Assembly: GCF_001019615.1 (NCBI RefSeq)
Contig: NZ_JNBQ01000001.1
Location: forward strand, 310,001 to 374,000
Length of the DNA stretch: 64,000 nucleotides
Reading direction: 5' to 3'
Origin: Cellulosimicrobium funkei
Lineage (GTDB): Bacteria; Actinomycetota; Actinomycetes; Actinomycetales; Cellulomonadaceae
The position numbers and the translations under genes were made by a program. Under the pieces are notes generated by a model. That model made no database searches. It was not told the origin of the DNA and saw only the letters and a program-made list of their open reading frames with translations. Positions 35,889 to 44,133 of the stretch are shown here, piece by piece; positions within the stretch are counted from its first letter, which is position 1; each line of letters begins with the position of its first letter.

Positions 35889-36941
35889 CTACACCTGCAC
35901 GGGCTCCGGGCCCGGCACGCGGAGGGCGAGGCCGGCGGCGAGCTCGAGGACGCAGAGGGCGGCGAGGCGGACGGTGCGGCCGTCGGGGGCGTCGGCGGTG
36001 GCGTCGACCTCGACGATGTCGGCAGTGCGGAGACGCTCGTCGACCGCCGCCGCCCGGACGAGGGCGCGCAGCTCCCACGCCGTGATGCCGCCGGGGACGC
36101 TCGCCGGGCACCCGGGGGCGACGGACCGGTCGCACACGTCGACGTCGACGTCGAGGTGCACCGGCCCGCCCGCGGCACCGGCGATCTCGAGTGCCGCCCG
36201 CATCACGTCCTCCGGGCCGCGCCGGCGCAGCTCGTCGACGTGCACGACCGTGATCCCGAGCTCGACCGCCCGGCGCGCGTACTCGGCCGAGTTGGCGAAG
36301 TCCGCGATGCCGACCTGCACGACCCGCCGCGGGTCGAGACCGGCCTCGACCAGCCGCCGCACGGGCGACCCGTTCGACACGCCGTCGCGCAGGTCGTGGT
36401 GGGCGTCGAGGGTGACGAGGCCGGCCGTGCCGAGGTCGTCGCCCCACGCGCCGAGCGCCGTCGCGACGGTCACGGAGTTGTCGCCGCCGAGCGCGACGAG
36501 CAGGCGCGCGCGCTCCAGCGATGCGCGGACCGCCGCGCGCGTCCGCGCCTCGCCCTCCGCGCCGTCGGGCTCGTCGACGTCGCCGACGTCAGCGAACGCG
36601 AGGCGCGAAAGGTCGACCGGCCCGGCACGGCCCGACGACGCTCCTCGCTCGCTCCCGACAGCCCCCGTCGCGGCCGGTCCGGTCGCGGCGGCGGGCCGCA
36701 CGCGGGCGGAGGGCCCGTCGTCGGGCAGGGGACGGTCGGGAGCGAGCGCGGGGCTGAACCGGCGCAGCGCGTCGCGCACGGCAGCGGGGGTCGCGTGCGC
36801 GCCGGTGGGGGAGAGCGAAGTGCGCCAGGCCGGGACGCCGAGGATCGCGACGTCGACGTCGGTGTCCCCGCCGAGCGGGGGCCAGTCGCCCGCCCGGGGC
36901 CAGGAGGGGTCGTGGGACAGGGGCTGCGCGGCGCTGCTCAC
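35889..36941 (-). CDS. hutG: Formimidoylglutamase / arginase-family hydrolase
   Basis: 350 aa from GTG 36941. Mn-binding motifs of the ureohydrolase family are complete: VALGGDNSVTVA, LDAHHDLRDG and VHLDVDVDVCDR. Standing beside hutHUI, it most likely hydrolyses N-formimidoyl-glutamate to glutamate and formamide, the last step of the pathway. An Ala/Gly-rich insert lies near residues 75-105. The minus-strand start has TACGGT 6 nt upstream, a leaderless promoter, so it is transcribed apart from hutHUI. Confidence 0.87.
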   Translation of the reverse strand: MSSAAQPLSHDPSWPRAGDWPPLGGDTDVDVAILGVPAWRTSLSPTGAHATPAAVRDALRRFSPALAPDRPLPDDGPSARVRPAAATGPAATGAVGSERGASSGRAGPVDLSRLAFADVGDVDEPDGAEGEARTRAAVRASLERARLLVALGGDNSVTVATALGAWGDDLGTAGLVTLDAHHDLRDGVSNGSPVRRLVEAGLDPRRVVQVGIADFANSAEYARRAVELGITVVHVDELRRRGPEDVMRAALEIAGAAGGPVHLDVDVDVCDRSVAPGCPASVPGGITAWELRALVRAAAVDERLRTADIVEVDATADAPDGRTVRLAALCVLELAAGLALRVPGPEPVQV

Positions 36942-36978
36942 CCCTCGACCGTAGCAACGCGCCGGGTGGCGGGAACCG

Positions 36979-37356
36979 TCAGGACGCGAGCGTCGCGACG
37001 AGGGTCGCGAGCCCGAAGCCGGACTGACCGAGGGTCCCGGTCCACAGGCGGTGGTCGGAGACCCACAGCACGACCCCGCCGAGCGTCATGAAGCCCGCGG
37101 TGTACAGGACGAGGGTGCGGCCCTCGTCCACGAGGCCGTTCGCCGCGAGCACGACCCCGAGCACCGTCCCGGCGCCGAGGAACATGTTGTAGAAGGCGAC
37201 GTTGAACGCCCAGAGCGTGACCTCGGGCGGCGAGAAGCGCTTGCGCAGCAGGAACTGCTGGGCCCAGGGCCGGTGGAAGAAGAAGGCCTCGACGACCCCG
37301 ACGCCGACGTGCAGCACGCCGGCGGCGACGGCGAGGACCTGGGCGAGCGTGCTCAT
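36979..37356 (-). CDS. DUF1304 membrane protein
   Basis: 125 aa with four hydrophobic helices. The N-terminus (VLAVAAGVLHVGVGVVEAFFFHRPWAQQFL) and middle (WAFNVAFYNMFLGAGTVLGVVLAANGL) match DUF1304, a small integral-membrane family of unknown role. Its ATG overlaps the stop of the upstream DinB-like gene by 4 nt, so both are cotranscribed under the MarR-type operator at 38072. Confidence 0.88.
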   Translation of the reverse strand: MSTLAQVLAVAAGVLHVGVGVVEAFFFHRPWAQQFLLRKRFSPPEVTLWAFNVAFYNMFLGAGTVLGVVLAANGLVDEGRTLVLYTAGFMTLGGVVLWVSDHRLWTGTLGQSGFGLATLVATLAS

Positions 37357-38042
37357 GGGAGCTCCTCCTGGTCGTGCGGCGCGAACGAGCGGGCGAGGCG
37401 GCGGGCGCCGTCACCGTCCAGGAGGGCGAGGGCCGCGGGTCGCCCGGTGAGCAGCAGGAGGAGCGCGGTCATGGTGCCGGTCACCTGCTGGCCCTCGCCG
37501 CGCTGCCAGGGCACGTCGACGGCGGCGAGGCGGAACCCGGCGAGGCGCCGCCGGGCGCGGAAGGGGAACGACACCGCCCACACGCGCTCGGCCGCCTCGC
37601 GGGAGGCGAGCGGCGGTGCGGGGAGGTCGATCCCGAGCGCGACGGCGACGTCCTGGGCGTGGACGAGCGCGTCGACGAGCGCGACGTGCGGGGTGGTCCC
37701 CGGCGCGAGGCGACGCGACCCGACGGCCGCGCGCAGGGCGGCGAGCACCTCCTCGCGCGGGCGTTCCCCGGCCTCGCGCGTGAGGAGGTCCATCATCCCG
37801 TCGAAGCTCGCGCGGCCGCGGACGAGCGCCCGGGCGAGCCCGCGGGCGAGCGCCGCGCGCGAGGAGGTGGGGGCGAGGGTGAGGTGGGCCGCGACGTCGT
37901 GGACGCGCCATCCCGTGCACAGGCTGGGGCGCTCCCAGTCGGCGGGGTCGAGACCGGCGACGAGGTCCACGAAGGAGGCCCGGGCGGTCGCGACGGCCGC
38001 CCACACGTCGTCCTCCGTCATCCAGTAGTCGGGTGCACTCAT
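37353..38042 (-). CDS. Maleylpyruvate isomerase-like (DinB-fold, TIGR03083) protein
   Basis: 229 aa from ATG 38042. The N-terminal four-helix DinB-like domain shows VDLVAGLDPADWERPSLCTGWRVHDVAAHLT, with the His that ends the usual metal motif, and DALVHAQDVAVALGIDLP. A C-terminal domain follows (WAVSFPFRARRRLAGFRLAAVDVPWQRGEG). These proteins are thought to act as thiol-dependent (mycothiol) transferases or isomerases, but most are uncharacterised. It heads an operon with the DUF1304 gene and is divergent from marR. Confidence 0.82.
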   Translation of the reverse strand: MSAPDYWMTEDDVWAAVATARASFVDLVAGLDPADWERPSLCTGWRVHDVAAHLTLAPTSSRAALARGLARALVRGRASFDGMMDLLTREAGERPREEVLAALRAAVGSRRLAPGTTPHVALVDALVHAQDVAVALGIDLPAPPLASREAAERVWAVSFPFRARRRLAGFRLAAVDVPWQRGEGQQVTGTMTALLLLLTGRPAALALLDGDGARRLARSFAPHDQEELP

Positions 38043-38071
38043 GGGAGCGCCTCCAGAACTGATACGATGAT

Positions 38072-38088
38072 CTGACTACTTTAGTCAG
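38072..38088. promoter_or_regulatory. MarR-type operator
   Basis: The perfect palindrome CTGACTACTTTAGTCAG (7-nt arms, 3-nt centre) sits in the AT-rich divergent gap between the DinB-like gene (-) and marR (+). It is 30 bp from one start and 45 bp from the other, well placed to control both. TACGAT nearby (38064-38069) may be a -10 box for the plus strand. Confidence 0.65.
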
Positions 38089-38133
38089 TCGGGCTGACGA
38101 TGGTCAACCCCTCGACACCCCACGGAGGCGCCC

Positions 38134-38574
38134 GTGAGCGAGCAGGACGAGCTCAACACCGGGCTGCTCCTGTTCATCCCGTACCGCGCGCTCGAGCTGC
38201 GGGTCTACACCGCGGTCCGGGAAGCGGGGTTCGACGACGCGACGCCCGCACAGCTCCGCGTGTTCCAACGGGTCGGGCCGCACGGCACGCGCCTCACCGA
38301 GCTCGCGGAGGCGGCCGAGATCACCAAGCAGACCGCGGGGTTCCTCGTCGACCAGCTCGAGGCAGCCGGATACGTCGAGCGCGTCCCCGACCCGGCCGAC
38401 CGCCGTGCGCGGCTCGTGCGCGTCACGGCCCGGGGGGAGGCGGCGTCCCGCGTCGCCGCGGCGGAGCTCGCGCGGGTCGAGGCGGAGTGGACCGCGCACC
38501 TCGGGGCGCGCGGCATGGCGTCGCTGCGGCGTCAGCTCGCGCGCCTGCGCGAGATCACCGACCCCTGGGCGTAG
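38134..38574 (+). CDS. MarR-family transcriptional regulator
   Basis: 146 aa from GTG 38134 (MSEQDELNTGLLLFIPYRALEL). A winged helix follows: LRVFQRVGPHGTRLTELAEAAEITKQTAGFLVDQLEAAGYVERVPDPADRRARLVRVTARG, with the DPxDRR wing typical of MarR. It would bind as a dimer to the palindrome at 38072 and regulate itself and the divergent DinB-like/DUF1304 operon. It converges with the stress protein gene, leaving 10 bp. Confidence 0.92.
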   Translation: MSEQDELNTGLLLFIPYRALELRVYTAVREAGFDDATPAQLRVFQRVGPHGTRLTELAEAAEITKQTAGFLVDQLEAAGYVERVPDPADRRARLVRVTARGEAASRVAAAELARVEAEWTAHLGARGMASLRRQLARLREITDPWA

Positions 38575-38584
38575 GGCGTCCGGC

Positions 38585-39484
38585 CTACGCCTTCTCGGCG
38601 TGCACGACGGCGACCGGGTGCGTCGCGTGGTGCAGCACCTGCTGGCTCACGGAACCCAGGACCATGCCGCGCAGGTCGCCCCGGCCGCGCGAGCCGACGA
38701 CGGTCAGCGCGGCTCCCGCCGCGGCCTCCCGGATCGCGACGGACGGCTCGCGGTCCACGACGAACGTCTCGACGAGGACGCCGTCGTGCTCGGAGGTCCG
38801 CACCCGCGCGAGCGCCGCCTCGACGGTGCGCGACGCCTCGGCCCGCGCGTCGCGCTCGGCCGCGGTGTAGAACGACGGGTTCTCCTCCCACAGGGGCCCC
38901 ACCGGCAGCCGCCACGCGCACACCGCGACGACGCGCGACCGGGCGCGGGCCGCCTCGTCGAGCGCGAACCGCAGCGCCGCGTCGCCGTGCACGGACCCGT
39001 CGACGCCGACCACGACGTCGGTCGTGCGCTCGGCGCGGTCCACGACGGGCGGCACGACGACGACCGGCACGGGCGAGCGTGCGGCGAGCCGCGTGCCGAC
39101 GGACCCGAAGAACATGGAGCCGACGGAGCCCAGGCCGCGCGACCCGACGACGACGAGGTCGGCGTCCTTGGCCTCGTCGAGCAGCGCCTCCGCGGGCGGG
39201 CCGGAGCGCAGGGTGGTGCGCACGGGCACCGTGGGGTCGACGTGGGCGGCGCGCTCCGCGGCGGCCGACAGGATGGGCCCGGCGATCTCCCCGAGCTCCT
39301 CGACGCTCGGGTAGTACGCGCCCCCGACGAACGGCGTCGCGACCACCGGCACGTAGGCGACGTGCAGCACGCGGAGCTGGGCGCCGCGCCGCGCCGCCTC
39401 GCGCACGGCCCAGTCCAGGGCCTTGCCGCTCGTCGCGCTGCCGTCCACACCGACCAGCACGACCTGCTGCGTCGATCCGCTCAC
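38585..39484 (-). CDS. Universal stress protein, tandem UspA domains
   Basis: 299 aa from GTG 39484. Two UspA domains run in tandem: the first opens VVLVGVDGSATSGKALDWAVREAARRG and the second DVVVGVDGSVHGDAALRFALDEAARAR. Both end in the ATP-binding motif (GSRGLGSVGSMFFGSVG and GSRGRGDLRGMVLGSVS). Tandem Usp proteins are well-known members of the mycobacterial DosR dormancy regulon. The intergenic DevR-type boxes at 39599-39636 sit 115-150 bp upstream, so control by the adjacent DevR-like regulator is likely. Confidence 0.93.
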   Translation of the reverse strand: MSGSTQQVVLVGVDGSATSGKALDWAVREAARRGAQLRVLHVAYVPVVATPFVGGAYYPSVEELGEIAGPILSAAAERAAHVDPTVPVRTTLRSGPPAEALLDEAKDADLVVVGSRGLGSVGSMFFGSVGTRLAARSPVPVVVVPPVVDRAERTTDVVVGVDGSVHGDAALRFALDEAARARSRVVAVCAWRLPVGPLWEENPSFYTAAERDARAEASRTVEAALARVRTSEHDGVLVETFVVDREPSVAIREAAAGAALTVVGSRGRGDLRGMVLGSVSQQVLHHATHPVAVVHAEKA

Positions 39485-39598
39485 GGTTCCCACCTCGGTC
39501 CTCGTCCCCTTCGCGGCGGGTGTCCTCCCGCCGCCTGCACACCTCCTGGATACTCCCCGGGACCGGGCGTGCGCACCCTGCGACCGCCACTGCGCGCG

Positions 39599-39636
39599 GG
39601 GACCCACGGCTCCAGGTCGCGGGACGAAGGTCCCGC
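39599..39636. promoter_or_regulatory. Tandem DevR/DosR-type boxes
   Basis: The second box is the perfect palindrome GCGGGACGAAGGTCCCGC (39619-39636), with core GGGAC-N4-GTCCC. The first (39599-39612) is a weaker GGGAC-CCAC-GGCTC. Their centres are 22 bp apart, two helical turns, as in tandem DosR sites. They lie in the 213-bp divergent gap between the stress-protein gene (-) and the devR-like gene (+). Confidence 0.65.
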
Positions 39637-39697
39637 ACCTGCGGCGGCACACCCACGCGCGCGCGAGAATCCGCCCCCGACGGGCTACGTTGAGGGC

Positions 39698-40429
39698 ATG
39701 GGCTCTCCCCACCCGATCCGTGTGTTCCTGCTCGACGACCACGAGGTGGTCCGCCGTGGCGTCGCCGCGCTGCTCGAGGCGGCCGGTGACATCACCGTCG
39801 TCGGCGAGGCCGGCACCGCCGCCTCCGCGCTCGCGCGCATCAAGGCGACGCGACCGGACGTCGCGATCCTCGACGTGCGCCTGCCCGACGGCTCCGGCGT
39901 CGAGGTGTGCCGTGAGGTGCGCTCCGAGCTGCCCGAGGTCGGCTGCCTCATGCTCACGTCGTTCGCCGACGACGAGGCGCTGTTCCAGGCCGTGCTCGCC
40001 GGCGCGTCGGGGTACGTGCTCAAGCAGATCCACGGGTCCGACCTCGTGGGCGCGGTCCGCACCGTCGCCGCGGGCGGCTCGCTGCTCGACCCGGCGAGCA
40101 CCGCGCGCGTGCTCGAGCGCCTGCGCCGCGCCGCGGACGAGATCCCGGACCGGCTCGAGGGCCTGTCCCAGCAGGAGCGCCAGATCGTCGCGCTCATCGG
40201 CGAAGGGCTGACGAACCGCGAGATCGGCAAGCGCCTCTACCTCGCGGAGAAGACGGTCAAGAACTACGTCTCGCACGTCCTCGCGACGCTCGGGCTCCAG
40301 CGGCGCACCCAGGTCGCGGTGCTCGCGACCGAGATGCGCCAGGAGGAGGCGACGCGCCAGGGCGGCACCCCGGGCGCGGGCGCGCCGGCGGGGGACCGGC
40401 AGCACGGTGGCCAGCCCTTCCGTCCCTGA
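39698..40429 (+). CDS. devR: DevR/DosR-like NarL-family response regulator
   Basis: 243 aa from ATG 39698, preceded by TACGTT with 6 nt between (leaderless). The receiver domain has RVFLLDDHEVVRRGV with the acidic pair, phospho-acceptor Asp59 in VAILDVRLPDG, and the Lys in SGYVLKQI. The LuxR-type DNA-binding domain reads LSQQERQIVALIGEGLTNREIGKRLYLAEKTVKNYVSHVLATLGLQRRTQVAV, very like mycobacterial DosR. A Gly-rich tail of about 25 residues follows. The partner kinase is encoded 0.6 kb away on the other strand. Confidence 0.9.
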   Translation: MGSPHPIRVFLLDDHEVVRRGVAALLEAAGDITVVGEAGTAASALARIKATRPDVAILDVRLPDGSGVEVCREVRSELPEVGCLMLTSFADDEALFQAVLAGASGYVLKQIHGSDLVGAVRTVAAGGSLLDPASTARVLERLRRAADEIPDRLEGLSQQERQIVALIGEGLTNREIGKRLYLAEKTVKNYVSHVLATLGLQRRTQVAVLATEMRQEEATRQGGTPGAGAPAGDRQHGGQPFRP

Positions 40430-40523
40430 CGGCGGCACCGGGGCCGTGCGTCCCGGGGGGCCCGAGGGCTCGTCGCCGGACGGACCGGGGGCCGACGGCG
40501 AGGGTCCGGGCGACCGCGCGGCG

Positions 40524-40541
40524 TCGGGACCTTCGGCTCTC
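40524..40541 (+). promoter_or_regulatory. Imperfect DevR-like box before the PPOX gene
   Basis: GGGAC-CTTC-GGCTC (core 40526-40539) has the same form as the weaker upstream box at 39599. Its centre is about 43 bp before the predicted leaderless start at 40575. That is the position overlapping the -35 region where DosR typically activates. The second half departs from GTCCC, so the assignment is tentative. Confidence 0.4.
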
Positions 40542-40574
40542 GCCGATCTGACACCGCGGCGCGACGATGTGGAG

Positions 40575-41048
40575 ATGGACACAGTCGAGCGGACCGGGAC
40601 AGGGGCACCGGTGTCGGGTGCGGGGGCCATGACGGCCGAGCGCCCGCGCGCCTCGGCAGGGCTCTCGGAGCTCACGCCGGAGGAGAGCTACGCGCTCCTC
40701 GCGACCGTCCCCGTGGGCAGGATCGTCTACACCGACCACGCGCTGCCGGCGATCCAGCCGGTGAACTTCGTCCTCGACGGTCCGGACGTCGTGTTCCGAA
40801 CCGCCGAGGGGTCCAAGCTCGCCGTCGCCGCGAGCCGGGCGGTCGTCGCGTTCGAGGTGGACCAGTTCGACGCCGAGGCACGCTCCGGCTGGTCCGTCGT
40901 GCTCGTCGGCCGCACGTTCGAGGTCACCGAGCCGGTGGAGCGCGCACGGCTGCTCGCCCTCCCGCTCGTGACGTTCGTGCCCGGCGTGCGCGACCGCGTC
41001 ATCAAGGTCGTCCCGCGCATCGTCACCGGGCGGCGGATACTGCGCTGA
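40575..41048 (+). CDS. PPOX-class (pyridoxamine 5'-phosphate oxidase-like) flavin-binding protein
   Basis: 157 aa from ATG 40575, chosen because GACGAT lies 6 nt upstream and GGAG touches the start; ATG 40629 and GTG 40407 are alternatives. The split-barrel domain begins at LSELTPEESYALLATVPVGRIVYTDHALPAIQPVNFVLDGPDVVFRT, followed by GSKLAVAASRAVVAFEVDQFD and WSVVLVGRTFEVTEP. Such FMN- or F420-binding proteins are frequent in DosR-type regulons. The reaction is unknown. It lies directly behind devR on the same strand. Confidence 0.82.
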   Translation: MDTVERTGTGAPVSGAGAMTAERPRASAGLSELTPEESYALLATVPVGRIVYTDHALPAIQPVNFVLDGPDVVFRTAEGSKLAVAASRAVVAFEVDQFDAEARSGWSVVLVGRTFEVTEPVERARLLALPLVTFVPGVRDRVIKVVPRIVTGRRILR

Positions 41049-41066
41049 GGCGGCCCGGGCGACGGG

Positions 41067-42254
41067 TCAGACGAGCGGCACCCACCACTCGAGGCACGTG
41101 CCGCCGTCGGGCAGCGCGGTCGCGGTGCTCGACCCGCCCAGCGCCGCCGCGCGCGCCTGCATGTTCCGCAGCCCCGAGCGGCGACCGCCGGGCTGGATGC
41201 CCACGCCGTCGTCCGTCACCGTGAGGCGCGCCTCGTGCGCGGTCACGGAGAGGTGCACGACGACGTGGCTCGCCTGCGCGTGCCGGGCCACGTTCGTCAG
41301 GGACTCGCCGAGCACGACGACGAGCTGGTCGGCGACCTCGGCGGGCAGGCTCGGGCCGCCGTCGGACACGCCCGCGCCCGAGCCCTCGGCCGCGACCTCG
41401 ACGCTCACCTCCGGGGCGAAGCCCAGGACCGTCGTCGCGGCCTCCGCCTGGGCGCGGAACCGGTCCTCGATCGACGGCGCGTCCGGGTCGGTCGCCGTGT
41501 GCAGGGCGAAGATGGTCGAGCGGATCTGCCGGATCGTCTCGTCGAGGTCGGAGACGGTCTCCTCGATGCGGGTCCGCGCGTTCGGGTCGGCGACGAGCGG
41601 CTGCACGCTCATGAGCGTCATCGCCGACGCGAACAGGCGCTGGATCACCACGTCGTGCAGGTCGCGCGCGATGCGGTCGCGGTCCTCGAGCACGCCCACC
41701 TGCTTGGCGCGCCCGTAGAGCCGCGCGTTCTCGATCGCGACGCCCGCGGCCGCGGCGAGCGCGATGACGGCCGCCTCGTCCTCGGCCGTGAACTCCGTCG
41801 TGGAGTCCTCGCCGCCCGCCCCGGGCACCCGCTTGTCCGTGAGGTACAGGTTGCCGAACACCGTCTCGCGCACCCGGACCGGGACGCCGAGGAACGTGTG
41901 CATGGGCGGGTGACCCTCGGGGAAGCCCGCGGACCGGACGTCGTCGGCGATCTCCGGGACGCGGATGGGCTCGGGGCGGTCGATCAGCTCGCCGAGCAGG
42001 CCCTCGCCGTGCGGCCAGTGGTCGATCGCGGCGACCTCGTCGTCCGAGAGCCCCAGCGGGATGAACTGCGCGAGGCGCTCGCGGCCCGAGGCGTCGAGCA
42101 CGCCCAGCGCGCCGTACCGGGCGCCGGTCAGCTCCATGGCCGCCTCGACGATGCGCCGGAGCACCTGCGGGAGGTCGAGGTCGCTCGTCACCGCCACGAC
42201 GGCGTCCAGCACGCGTTGCCCGGCGGTGGCCGGCAGGTCCGTCGTTCCGCTCAC
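41067..42254 (-). CDS. devS: DevS/DosS-like GAF sensor histidine kinase
   Basis: 395 aa from GTG 42254. The single GAF domain (about 25-180) contains FPEGHPPMHTFLGVPVRVRE and VFGNLYLTDK, closely like the haem-binding GAF-A of M. tuberculosis DosS/DosT. His115 lies in the stretch where the DosS haem ligand sits, though exact equivalence needs an alignment. The HisKA_3 phospho-acceptor is His200 in DRIARDLHDVVIQRLF. The ATPase domain has GESLTNVARHAQASHV and VTDDGVGIQPGGRRSGLRNMQ. Mycobacterial DosS has two GAF domains, so this form is reduced. It should phosphorylate the DevR-like regulator. Confidence 0.9.
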   Translation of the reverse strand: MSGTTDLPATAGQRVLDAVVAVTSDLDLPQVLRRIVEAAMELTGARYGALGVLDASGRERLAQFIPLGLSDDEVAAIDHWPHGEGLLGELIDRPEPIRVPEIADDVRSAGFPEGHPPMHTFLGVPVRVRETVFGNLYLTDKRVPGAGGEDSTTEFTAEDEAAVIALAAAAGVAIENARLYGRAKQVGVLEDRDRIARDLHDVVIQRLFASAMTLMSVQPLVADPNARTRIEETVSDLDETIRQIRSTIFALHTATDPDAPSIEDRFRAQAEAATTVLGFAPEVSVEVAAEGSGAGVSDGGPSLPAEVADQLVVVLGESLTNVARHAQASHVVVHLSVTAHEARLTVTDDGVGIQPGGRRSGLRNMQARAAALGGSSTATALPDGGTCLEWWVPLV

Positions 42255-42452
42255 CCGAGCCAGTCTCCCAGACGCCGGGCCCCCGGCGGCACCCGGCCCG
42301 ACGTGGAGGTGTGACGTGGGCGACACCCGCGCGCTATCGTGCGTCCACATCTCGGGACGTCCGTCGCCGTCCTGCCGGTCGCTCACCGCAGCCGGCCCGG
42401 CGCGAGCCGACCGAGGCCGTCGACGCAGGGGGCCGAAGGGACGCGGTGCCGC

Positions 42453-43235
42453 ATGCCGACCACCGACCAGAGCGCGGGCCCCGCCACGGCGACCGCGCTC
42501 GCCGACCTGCGGGCCGCCGTCGGGCACCTGCACCCCGACGACCCCGCGGAGCTCGTCGCCATCGCCGACGACCTGCGCACCCTCGGCAGTCCCGCCGCCG
42601 CGGTGCCGTTCTACGAGTCGGCCGTCGAGCACGGCGTCCCGGGGGCCGTGTACCGGTTGGGGGTCGCGCACCACGAGGCCGGCGACGCCGCCGAGGCGTT
42701 CCGCTGCTTCGAGCTCGCGGGGCTCGCGGGCGACGTCCTCGGCGCGTTCATGGCCGCGCAGGTCGCGACGGAGCGCGGCGACCTGCACGCCGCCCGGCGG
42801 TGGTACGAGCAGGCGCAGGACGTCGAGGGCGCCTCCGTCCGGCTCGCGCAGGTGCTCGTCGAGCTGGGGGAGCGGGACGCCGCGGACGACCTCCTCGTCG
42901 CGACGTCGGGCGAGAGCTGGGAGGCGGCCGTCGAGCTGGCGCGCAGCGGCACACTCTCGGGTGACGACGCCGTGGCGCTCCTCGAGGGCTGGGCGCAGGC
43001 AGGCGAGGCGCGCGTCGCGGCGGCGCTGGCGGACCTCTACGTCCGTGCCGGCCGCGCCCTCGACGCGGAGGACCTGCTGGAGCAGGCGGCGCTCGTGGGC
43101 GAGCCGACCGCACGCACGAGCCTCGGCGTCCTGCGGCTGCGGGCCGGCCGGGTCGCCGAGGCCATGACGCTCTGGAGCGAGGCCGCCGCGCAGGGCGACC
43201 CCCAGGCGGCGGAGCTGCTCGCGCGCTTCGGCTGA
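42453..43235 (+). CDS. TPR/Sel1-like repeat protein
   Basis: 260 aa from ATG 42453. Helical repeats run through most of the chain: PAAAVPFYESAVEHGVPGAVYRLGVAHHEAGDAAEAFRCFELAGLAGDVLGAFM, then RGDLHAARRWYEQAQDVEGASVRLAQVLVELG and GRALDAEDLLEQAALVGEPTARTSLGVLRLRAGR. TPR/Sel1 proteins mediate protein contacts; nothing more specific is visible. Its promoter region lies divergent to devS. TATCGT at 42335-42340 is a likely -10 box, giving a leader of about 105 nt that contains a DevR-box-like GGGAC-GTCC-GTCGC. Confidence 0.7.
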   Translation: MPTTDQSAGPATATALADLRAAVGHLHPDDPAELVAIADDLRTLGSPAAAVPFYESAVEHGVPGAVYRLGVAHHEAGDAAEAFRCFELAGLAGDVLGAFMAAQVATERGDLHAARRWYEQAQDVEGASVRLAQVLVELGERDAADDLLVATSGESWEAAVELARSGTLSGDDAVALLEGWAQAGEARVAAALADLYVRAGRALDAEDLLEQAALVGEPTARTSLGVLRLRAGRVAEAMTLWSEAAAQGDPQAAELLARFG

Positions 43236-43261
43236 GCACGGGCACGGGTGCAGACAGAAAG

Positions 43262-43358
43262 GCGCCCGGCGGGCGACCCGCTCCGTCGAGCGTCGGTCGC
43301 CCTGCCGGGCGCGGAGGGGCGGGACGTGCGGGTGGTCTCCCCACCGCCCGCACGTCCC
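43262..43358. terminator. Double terminator hairpin
   Basis: Two strong stems stand side by side: GCGCCCGGCGGGCGACC (43262-43278) with 43295-43312, one bulged base; and GGGACGTGCGGGTGG (43321-43335) with 43341-43358, also bulged. They follow the TPR gene (+, stop 43235) and face the DoxX-like gene (-, stop 43459), so they can stop transcription from both sides of this 223-bp gap. Confidence 0.7.
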
Positions 43359-43458
43359 TCTTCCCCCGGGAGCGACTCCCTGCAGCGACGGCCTCAGAAT
43401 CGTCGCGCGGTATCGGTCGCCCCGTAGGCCCGCCGCACACGGCGGGCTGTCGGAACCG

Positions 43459-44034
43459 TCAGACCAGCCAGGCGTTGCGCTGGACGAACGGGATCTTCTT
43501 CCACGTCTTGCCGAGGCCGAGCACGCTGCCCGCCCCGAGGAGCGTGAGCGCGATGATCGTCAGGGCCATCGTGATGTGGTCGTCGATGATCGGGTTGGTC
43601 ACGAGCGGGAGCTCGGCCAGGTACATGAGCAGGAGCAGGAGCGTGCCGCTCACCGAGGCGACCCGCATGCCGATGCCCAGGATGAGGGCGAGCCCGATGC
43701 CGAGCAGGCCGACCATGAACAGCACGTCGATGAACGCGTTGCCGGCCAGGCCGCTGAAGAAGCCCGAGAACGTGCCCTCGAGGTTCGACAGGAAGCCGGT
43801 GGTCGGGCTGTTCCCGTTGATCCACGACCGCTCGGCGGGGGTCGCGAACCCGAGTCCGAACGTCTTGTCGAGGAACGCCCAGAGGAAGTAGAAGCCGATC
43901 ACGATCCGCAGGACGCCGAGGACGACCTGGGTGTGTCGCGGAGCACGCTCCGCGAGGCTGAGGGTCTCCGGCTCGCTGCCTTCGACCGTGGGGAGCGGCG
44001 CGTTGGCGTTCCGCTCGATCGTCCCCTTCATCAC
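43459..44034 (-). CDS. DoxX/DoxD-like membrane protein
   Basis: 191 aa from ATG 44034 (a second ATG follows at once). Four hydrophobic helices: LGVLRIVIGFYFLWAFLDKTFGLGF, FIDVLFMVGLLGIGLALILGIGMRVASVSGTLLLLLMYLAELP, and HITMALTIIALTLLGAGSVLGLG. It matches the DoxX/DoxD family, some members of which form the membrane part of quinone-linked oxidoreductases. The GxxxFATPAERSWINGNSPTTGFL loop is typical of actinobacterial forms. A DevR-like box at 44134 lies about 100 bp upstream. Confidence 0.8.
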   Translation of the reverse strand: MMKGTIERNANAPLPTVEGSEPETLSLAERAPRHTQVVLGVLRIVIGFYFLWAFLDKTFGLGFATPAERSWINGNSPTTGFLSNLEGTFSGFFSGLAGNAFIDVLFMVGLLGIGLALILGIGMRVASVSGTLLLLLMYLAELPLVTNPIIDDHITMALTIIALTLLGAGSVLGLGKTWKKIPFVQRNAWLV

Positions 44035-44133
44035 TGTCCCCTCTCATCGACCCGGCCGGTGCGGTCGGGCTCCTGAGACCAAGCAAACCCCTGTGAAGGA
44101 AGGGTGGACGTCAGGCAAAGGTCGCCGCCCGCG

